This document shows positions 59,237 through 64,000 of a stretch of 64,000 bases of DNA, in pieces. This DNA comes from JAAYDS01 sp012729155 (GTDB lineage Bacteria > Chloroflexota > Anaerolineae > UBA1429): contig DAIPBO010000004.1 in NCBI GenBank assembly GCA_036774405.1, positions 62,001 through 126,000 of the forward strand, read 5' to 3'. A program made the translations under genes and the position numbers. How positions within the stretch are numbered: position 1 is the stretch's first letter; each line of letters begins with the position of its first letter. The notes beneath the pieces were generated by a model. It saw nothing but the letters and a program-made list of their open reading frames with translations. It made no database searches and was not told the DNA's origin.

Positions 59237-60414
59237 GGCGCCTCGCTTTGGGCGAGGGCCTGCCCGCGGCGCGCGTGCAAGCGCATATGCCCCTGCTGAA
59301 TCCCCTCGGTGGCCAGGGCACGCAGCGCGGCCAGGTTCTGCACCAAGCCGGTGGCGGCCATCACCTCGGCCAGTTCTGAGGCACGGGCGATGCCCATCAT
59401 GCGCAGACAAAGCTGCGCCTGCGGGTGCGCCCTGGTGGCGCCACCGACGACGCCCACAGCCAGGGGTAGTTCGAGCATCCCCACGAGCTGGTCGCCCTGG
59501 AGCGTCCACGTCGATAGCGGCCCGTAGACACCATTTCGCGAGGCATAGGCATGAGCGCCAGCCTCGATTGCCCGCCAGTCATTCCCAGTGGCCACCGCCA
59601 CCGAGTCTATGCCGTTCATAATCCCTTTGTTGTGCGTAACGGCGCGATGCACATCGACCTCAGCAAAGGCAGACACCTCGGCGATGCGCCGAGCCACGAC
59701 GGCGCCGCCCATATCGGCGGTTGCCAGGACCGCCACGGGCACCTGGCAGCTGGCACACACCACGCGTTCATCGGCCAGGTTGCTCAGGATGCGAGCCACC
59801 GCGCGCCCGCCAGTCAGCCGCTCGACCAGTGGTGCGACCGCCTCCATAGAGGTGTTGACGGCGTTCGCGCCCATGGCATCGCGAACGTCTATGGCGGCCT
59901 GCACGATGAGCATGTCACCCTCTCGCGAGGTGACGCTGCGCCACGACCAGGCACGCGTGCCGCCCCCCAATGAACGCAGGGTGGGGTGTGGCTCATCAGC
60001 AGCCGTTGTGAGCGCATCACGGGCGGCGGCCAGGGCCTGGCACGCCAAAGCGAGATCGGGCACCTCCATGACTTGCAGTTGCCCGAACATCAGAGCCGTG
60101 CTGGCCTGGCAGAGCACGCCACCGCCGGCGCGCGCGAGCAGAGCGCCATGGCTCATGCCGGCTACAACCGAGGGCTCTTCAGTAACCATGGGCACCAGCA
60201 CGTCACGGCCATTCACGCGCAGGTTCGCGCCAACGCTCAGAGGGAGTGACCAAAGACCCACGACGTTCTCGCCAAGCCTTTCCGCCAGGTCGAGCGATAA
60301 CCCACCCGAATCGAGGGCTGGTAAAGCGTCGGGCGCGAGCGCCCTCGACTCCACCAGCGACTGGCGGCGCTCAGCAATGCTCAAACGGTGAAACCCGGAC
60401 AGTCGTGAGTTCAT
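59230..60414 (-). CDS. Hydroxymethylglutaryl-CoA reductase, class II type
   Basis: 394-aa HMG-CoA reductase. The class II features are GFHRLSIAERRQSLVE at the N-terminus, GENVVGLWSLPLSVG (catalytic Glu), VDVRDAMGANAVNT, THNKGIMNGIDSVAVATGND (catalytic Lys, Asp) and the C-terminal His in EGIQQGHMRLHAR. Class II enzymes are either degradative or, as the neighbours here suggest, biosynthetic for isoprenoids. ATG 60414 follows GGGAGAGG. It heads the mevalonate run; a promoter with tandem repeats lies upstream. Confidence 0.94.
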   Translation of the reverse strand: MNSRLSGFHRLSIAERRQSLVESRALAPDALPALDSGGLSLDLAERLGENVVGLWSLPLSVGANLRVNGRDVLVPMVTEEPSVVAGMSHGALLARAGGGVLCQASTALMFGQLQVMEVPDLALACQALAAARDALTTAADEPHPTLRSLGGGTRAWSWRSVTSREGDMLIVQAAIDVRDAMGANAVNTSMEAVAPLVERLTGGRAVARILSNLADERVVCASCQVPVAVLATADMGGAVVARRIAEVSAFAEVDVHRAVTHNKGIMNGIDSVAVATGNDWRAIEAGAHAYASRNGVYGPLSTWTLQGDQLVGMLELPLAVGVVGGATRAHPQAQLCLRMMGIARASELAEVMAATGLVQNLAALRALATEGIQQGHMRLHARRGQALAQSEAPC

Positions 60415-60454
60415 CCTCTCCCTGCCATGCGCATTCGGGGCACGATGCGTCTGT

Positions 60455-60490
60455 AGCATAACCCCGCAGCACTGTCAGAAACTGTCAGAG
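60455..60490 (-). promoter_or_regulatory. Probable promoter/operator of mevalonate operon
   Basis: On the minus strand TATGCT (60455-60460) is a good -10 box, but the -35 position (AGTTTC) is poor. A 10-bp tandem repeat on the plus strand, ACTGTCAGAA then ACTGTCAGAG (60471-60490), covers the -35 region, which suggests an activator or repressor site. Confidence 0.4.
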
Positions 60491-60582
60491 CCCCCCAGAA
60501 TGCTGGCAAGCAGGATGGTGTGGGCCAAGTGGCATGAGGCTATGAGATGGATTTGCGTATCAGGGGCAGAGGAGAGGCGTAT

Positions 60583-60627
60583 GCAGTGGCGTAGGGACGA
60601 GGCGTGGCCTCGCTCCTACGCCACTGC
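60583..60627. terminator. Long hairpin downstream of DUF4013 gene
   Basis: Arms GCAGTGGCGTAGG and CCTACGCCACTGC pair over 13 bp. One G-T pair and one A-C mismatch follow, then five more pairs (CGAGG with CCTCG), and a 5-nt loop. It lies 20 nt after the DUF4013 stop (minus strand). No T-tract is seen, so it could be a factor-assisted terminator, an RNA-stabilising 3' structure or a small palindromic repeat element. Confidence 0.6.
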
Positions 60628-60647
60628 GGCTGACGATAGCCCGGGCT

Positions 60648-61448
60648 TTAGGCCTCGGGACCGCCATAGTCCTGATCGTCGGCAGCGCCGCTATCACCCA
60701 AAAGCTCAACGTCGCCACCTGATTCGATCTGTTGGTTGAGTTCGGCTTCGATATCCTCGGCCGAGCCATATGCGGCCGTAGGGGCAGGCCGCGGGGCGCG
60801 GGGTTCACCGAAAGTCGGTGGCAGGGCGCTGTCGGCCGCCACCTGGCCAATCAAGTCTGCCGTCACCAGTTCGGCGTAGAACGACGTAAAAGCGACGCCC
60901 ACGATGCACACCAGCGATCCGATAGTGCCAGCCAACATCTGGGCTACGATGATCATCAGCAGCACAACCACATAGTCGCCCAAACGCTGACCGATGGCCT
61001 TGAGCAGGGTGCGAAATCGAAAGAACGCTGCAAATTCATCGCTGAGGGCATAGTGTGCGCGGGCCATGGGGTAGATGATGGCAACGAACAGCCCCCAGAG
61101 CGAGGTGAGACAGGTCAGGCCAAAGCAGCAGAGCACCAGTGGGTTCCCGTCGCCGCTGTCCATCCATTCACCGGCCACGCCCGACGCAATGATGCCGGGG
61201 ATCAACGGTAACAGCAGAATGGCAAGAGCAAGCGTCTGCAAGAGACCCTTGACCCAGTCTTGGCCCAGCTGATCCCATTCTGGAAGGGTAGGCTCTTGGC
61301 CGCGGGCGCTGGTGCGCAGAACGCGGAGCGCATAGCCCATATTGGCAAAGTTAAGGATGGGCACAAAGTTGATCAGACCACCGATGATGAGCTTCTTGGG
61401 CCAGTCTTTGTCTTCGAACACATAGCTGAATGATCTTCCGATGTCCAC
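60648..61448 (-). CDS. DUF4013 membrane protein
   Basis: 266-aa protein beginning with the DUF4013 pattern (FEDKDWPKKLIIGGLINFVPILNFANMGYALRVLR), about five membrane helices, and an acidic cytoplasmic C-terminal tail of ~70 residues. The start is GTG 61448, 8 nt after AAGGAG. It has its own promoter. The function is unknown. Confidence 0.85.
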   Translation of the reverse strand: MDIGRSFSYVFEDKDWPKKLIIGGLINFVPILNFANMGYALRVLRTSARGQEPTLPEWDQLGQDWVKGLLQTLALAILLLPLIPGIIASGVAGEWMDSGDGNPLVLCCFGLTCLTSLWGLFVAIIYPMARAHYALSDEFAAFFRFRTLLKAIGQRLGDYVVVLLMIIVAQMLAGTIGSLVCIVGVAFTSFYAELVTADLIGQVAADSALPPTFGEPRAPRPAPTAAYGSAEDIEAELNQQIESGGDVELLGDSGAADDQDYGGPEA

Positions 61449-61492
61449 GGTGCATCTCCTTCTACTCGGGTCCGCGTTCCCAGTGTGATACT

Positions 61493-61521
61493 ATTGTAGC
61501 GAGTCTTGAAGGCGGGCTCAA
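61493..61521 (-). promoter_or_regulatory. Promoter of DUF4013 gene
   Basis: Minus-strand TTGAGC (61516-61521), 17-nt spacer, TACAAT (61493-61498). The leader is about 40 nt. Confidence 0.6.
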
Positions 61522-61533
61522 GAGGCTGTTAGC

Positions 61534-62208
61534 CTAGGCTCCCATCATGGAGCGCAGCCACGCCAAAACCGACATCTGCGCCAGCGCAACCCCAACGCCC
61601 AGGGGCCAGAACCAGCGGGCGCGCAACGATACCCAGCGCTCAAGGGCAATGGTCACAAGCAGTCCGTTGGCAGCGGCCAAAAGCGTGAGCGCCGCAGTGA
61701 ACAGCAGCACATCTCTGACGCCCACCCATGGCAACAGCACGATCACTAACAGGCCGCCTGCCGCTGCCAGGCATGGCCCCACCAACGACACCAGCCGCGA
61801 GGCCACCGGTTGAGTGCAAGTCGTGTCAATCGGCTTGAACACGAGCCGCAGGGTTGGGTAGAGCGATAGGCCCAGCGTGAGACCCATACCAGCGCCTGTG
61901 AACAGACGGAGCGCGTTGCTGGGCTGATAGATGGCCCAGCCTGACAGCAGATGCAGCAGTGAGTTGCTTCCATCCAGTGCCCACAGCACCATGAACGCCA
62001 GCAGCATCAAAGCCGCCGGGCCATCTGGCAAGCCGCAACGCTGGCTTTTGCGCCGGGCGAGAGCAAGATACAGCAGGGCTGACGCGCCGGCCACGTGCAT
62101 TCCAGTGCAACGCGCGCAGAGGGGTAAGGCCTGGCCATAGGGAGACAGGCTGTGCGCCGGCAGCTGGTGACAGAGCCCACCGAGGGCTCGGATGATGAAA
62201 GCGAGCAT
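61534..62208 (-). CDS. DUF2085 membrane protein
   Basis: 224-aa polytopic protein with the DUF2085 N-terminal signature: GGLCHQLPAHSLSPYGQALPLCARCTGMHVAG, with paired Cys (CHQ and CARC) close to the membrane, then about six helices. No ribosome binding site precedes ATG 62208, and a -10 box 7 nt upstream suggests a leaderless transcript. The function of the family is unknown. Confidence 0.85.
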   Translation of the reverse strand: MLAFIIRALGGLCHQLPAHSLSPYGQALPLCARCTGMHVAGASALLYLALARRKSQRCGLPDGPAALMLLAFMVLWALDGSNSLLHLLSGWAIYQPSNALRLFTGAGMGLTLGLSLYPTLRLVFKPIDTTCTQPVASRLVSLVGPCLAAAGGLLVIVLLPWVGVRDVLLFTAALTLLAAANGLLVTIALERWVSLRARWFWPLGVGVALAQMSVLAWLRSMMGA

Positions 62209-62214
62209 GGGGAC

Positions 62215-62220
62215 AGTATA
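62215..62220 (-). promoter_or_regulatory. -10 box giving a possibly leaderless DUF2085 mRNA
   Basis: Minus-strand TATACT (62215-62220) ends 6 nt before the ATG at 62208, so transcription would begin at or near the start codon. No clear -35 box is visible. Confidence 0.4.
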
Positions 62221-62265
62221 GCGCGATGAGATGGCGGCGACGAGGAGTCACGTGCTGCGCGCCTG

Positions 62266-62296
62266 TTGGCCGTAGGCTGACTGTTGGTGGTAGAAT
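62266..62296 (+). promoter_or_regulatory. Weak promoter of murF-alr
   Basis: TTGGCC (62266-62271), 19-nt spacer, TAGAAT (62291-62296). The spacer is longer than at the other promoters in this window. Confidence 0.35.
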
Positions 62297-62317
62297 CAGC
62301 GGTCAGGAGAGAACACG

Positions 62318-64000
62318 ATGATCACGCTTGACGAGTTGCTCGCGGGTACCGGTGGCACACTCGAGCAGCCTGGCCCAACGGCCTGGGCAGGGTTTGGATT
62401 TGACTCGCGGCGCACGGGCGCCGATGAGCTCTTTGTGGCGCTCGCCACCACAACCGGCGATGGGCACGACCACATCGAGGACGCCATCGCTGCCGGAGCA
62501 ACGGGGGTGCTCTGCCATCAACCGGTGAGAGCTCGAGAGGGCGTGGCCGTGATCTATGTGCGTAACACGGCTGAGGCTCTGCTATCGTATGGGCGACACC
62601 TGTTGACCAGCCGCCGGATGGTGGTGGCGGCCATCACGGGGAGTGCGGGAAAAAGCACTACCAAAGAGCTACTAGCGAACATGCTCGAGCAGCGTCAGGC
62701 AGTGTTTCGCCCACCAGATAGCTACAACGGCCGGCTGGGCCTGCCCATAGCCCTGGGAGCGCTGAGGCCCGAGCAGACTTTGGCCGTGCTCGAGTTGGCG
62801 GCCGATTCATTGGGCGAGATCGATGAGCTAGCGGCGCTAGTGCAACCAAGCGTCGCGGTTATCACACATATCGGCGACAGTCACCTCGCGGCCTTTGGCT
62901 CGCGCGAGACGACCGCGCGCGAGAAAGGCAGGCTACTGGCCCACCTCAGCTCGGGCGGGGTTGCCGTGCTCAACGCCGACGACGCTCTGGTTGGCGCCAT
63001 GGAGACGCCGCAGGATGTACGGCGCGTGTTAGTGGGGCGCAGTAGGGGCTGCGACTGGTGCATCAGGGGCTGTGAGTCATCATGGGCCGGCGTGCGCCTG
63101 GAATTGTGGGCAGAGGGGCGCGAGATCGTTCTCGAGACGCCCCTTCTGGGGACGCATCAGGCGACCCTTGTCGCCTGTGCCGCAGCAGCCGCCCGAGCAC
63201 TTGGCGCTTCATGGGATGCCATCTCTGCGGCTGTGCGAACTTGTGGGCCTCTGCCTGGCCGCCTGGTGCCTCTGCCCGGTGTTCGGGCAAGCAGAATCGT
63301 TGACGACAGTTACGGCGCGAGCCCCACTGCGGTTGAGGCTGCACTCAAGACGGTTGGCGAGCTGCCGGCGCGGTCGCGTACCTTGGTGTTGGGCGACATG
63401 GCCGATCTAGGCGACGCCGCGATTCGCATGCACGAACAGGTGGGGCGTTGGGCAGCGGCACGCGTCGACCGGCTGGTGACGCTTGGCGATCTGGCTGCCC
63501 ATGCGGGCCTGGCAGCGCGCGAGGTGGGGCTGGATGCGTCACGCATCACCATCTGCCATGCACCCAGCGATGCCATCGCGGCTGCTCGCCGCGATGTGGG
63601 CGAGGGCGACGTGATCCTGGTCAAGGGGAGCGCTGCCAGTCGGATGGAAGAGGTAGTGCGGGCGCTGATGGCCACCCCCACCGATGCGCCCAGGCTGCTG
63701 GCTCGTCAGCATCGCGCCTATGGACTGGCGCACACCGCCATGCCCGAACGCCCTGCTTGGCTCGAGATCGATATGGAGGCTGTTGCCGAGAACGTCCGCA
63801 CCTTGAGGGCCCTGGTCGGCCCCAGCGCGGGGATCATGGCGGTGCTCAAGGCCGATGGCTATGGGCACGGCGCCGTGAGGGTAGGGCGAACAGCGCTCAA
63901 CAATGGGGCCACATGGTTGGCCGTGGCCTCGCTCAATGAGGCGTTGCCGCTGCGCGAAGCGGGCCTACAGGCGCCGATCCTTGTCCTCGGGTATCTGCCG
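62318..64000 (+). CDS. murF-alr: MurF-alanine racemase fusion (3' end cut by window)
   Basis: At least 561 aa in one open frame to the window edge. Residues ~1-455 are UDP-N-acetylmuramoyl-tripeptide:D-Ala-D-Ala ligase: GFGFDSRRTGADELFVAL, P-loop TGSAGKSTTKELLA (Ser where Thr is usual), SYNGRLGLPIALGAL, VLELAADSLGEIDELA, ITHIGDSHLAAFGS, and IVDDSYGASPTAVEAAL. From about residue 480 alanine racemase begins: AWLEIDMEAVAENVRTLR and the PLP lysine motif MAVLKADGYGHGAVRVG. D-Ala production and its use are thus on one chain. AGGAGAG precedes ATG 62318. The C-terminal racemase domain lies beyond the window. Confidence 0.93.
   Translation, partial: MITLDELLAGTGGTLEQPGPTAWAGFGFDSRRTGADELFVALATTTGDGHDHIEDAIAAGATGVLCHQPVRAREGVAVIYVRNTAEALLSYGRHLLTSRRMVVAAITGSAGKSTTKELLANMLEQRQAVFRPPDSYNGRLGLPIALGALRPEQTLAVLELAADSLGEIDELAALVQPSVAVITHIGDSHLAAFGSRETTAREKGRLLAHLSSGGVAVLNADDALVGAMETPQDVRRVLVGRSRGCDWCIRGCESSWAGVRLELWAEGREIVLETPLLGTHQATLVACAAAAARALGASWDAISAAVRTCGPLPGRLVPLPGVRASRIVDDSYGASPTAVEAALKTVGELPARSRTLVLGDMADLGDAAIRMHEQVGRWAAARVDRLVTLGDLAAHAGLAAREVGLDASRITICHAPSDAIAAARRDVGEGDVILVKGSAASRMEEVVRALMATPTDAPRLLARQHRAYGLAHTAMPERPAWLEIDMEAVAENVRTLRALVGPSAGIMAVLKADGYGHGAVRVGRTALNNGATWLAVASLNEALPLREAGLQAPILVLGYLP

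Noticed and set aside
59237..59509. N-terminal extension of HMG-CoA synthase
   Set aside because: It is entirely inside the HMG-CoA reductase coding region in another frame, and the family N-terminus starts at the overlapping ATG.

Overview
The window is GC-rich and almost fully coding. Its contents fit a Chloroflexota (Chloroflexi) genome. It holds a mevalonate pathway with an archaeal-style thiolase/DUF35/HMG-CoA synthase set, a MurF-alanine racemase fusion, TrmFO, LL-diaminopimelate aminotransferase, adenosylcobalamin nucleotide-loop genes and several Ser/Thr-kinase-like or phosphatase-like proteins with extracytoplasmic tails. The lineage is an inference from gene content; no rRNA or tRNA gene was seen. 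The largest intergenic gaps are about 250 nt (18163-18410), 233 nt (60415-60647) and 196 nt (30879-31074); none exceeds 300 nt.

Left part (1-24 kb): two HlyD-type adaptors and a heterodimeric ABC exporter (3-5226, +). A carbohydrate operon on the minus strand follows (DUF1537 kinase, GH-A-like protein, five-bladed-propeller glycosidase-like protein; 8724-5250), divergent from a membrane-anchored pseudokinase (8841-10568, +). The cobalamin operon cobO-cobT-cobS-cobC-cobU plus an FAD oxidoreductase runs leftward from 15991 to 10622. DegV and a GNAT-like protein come next, then a Lia/GlsB-like envelope-stress set (18411-21459, +), then SCP2 and a tandem alpha/beta hydrolase (-).

Middle (24-48 kb): trmFO, an M28 peptidase, dapL and hflX (+); a stand-alone AICAR transformylase and a hydrolase (-). 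A polyol/sugar operon (+; TIM-barrel epimerase, two zinc dehydrogenases, ribulose-phosphate-3-epimerase-like) converges on a second sugar operon (-; URO-D-like, FGGY kinase, phosphohexomutase). After these come guaA, a pseudo-PP2C/beta-propeller protein, tsaD, an alkyltransferase-like protein, a molybdopterin oxidoreductase with its Fe-S subunit, and selA (+).

Right part (48-64 kb): one long co-directional minus-strand run holds mevalonate genes (60414-55630), a membrane protein and two glycosyltransferases, and then the most unusual locus. That locus is a DUF2207-like membrane protein whose cytoplasmic C-terminus is a 48-residue array of CHSA repeats (12 Cys, 11 His). Its stop codon overlaps (TAATG) the start of a radical SAM/SPASM enzyme with an N-terminal PqqD-like domain. 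A coiled-coil protein and a zinc-ribbon membrane protein follow. I propose this as a candidate uncharacterised peptide-tail modification system. The window ends with DUF4013 and DUF2085 membrane proteins (-) and the start of a murF-alr fusion (+), cut by the window edge.

Well-formed sigma70-like promoters (TTGnnn, 17-18 nt, TAnnnT) precede many transcription units and were used to settle several start codons.
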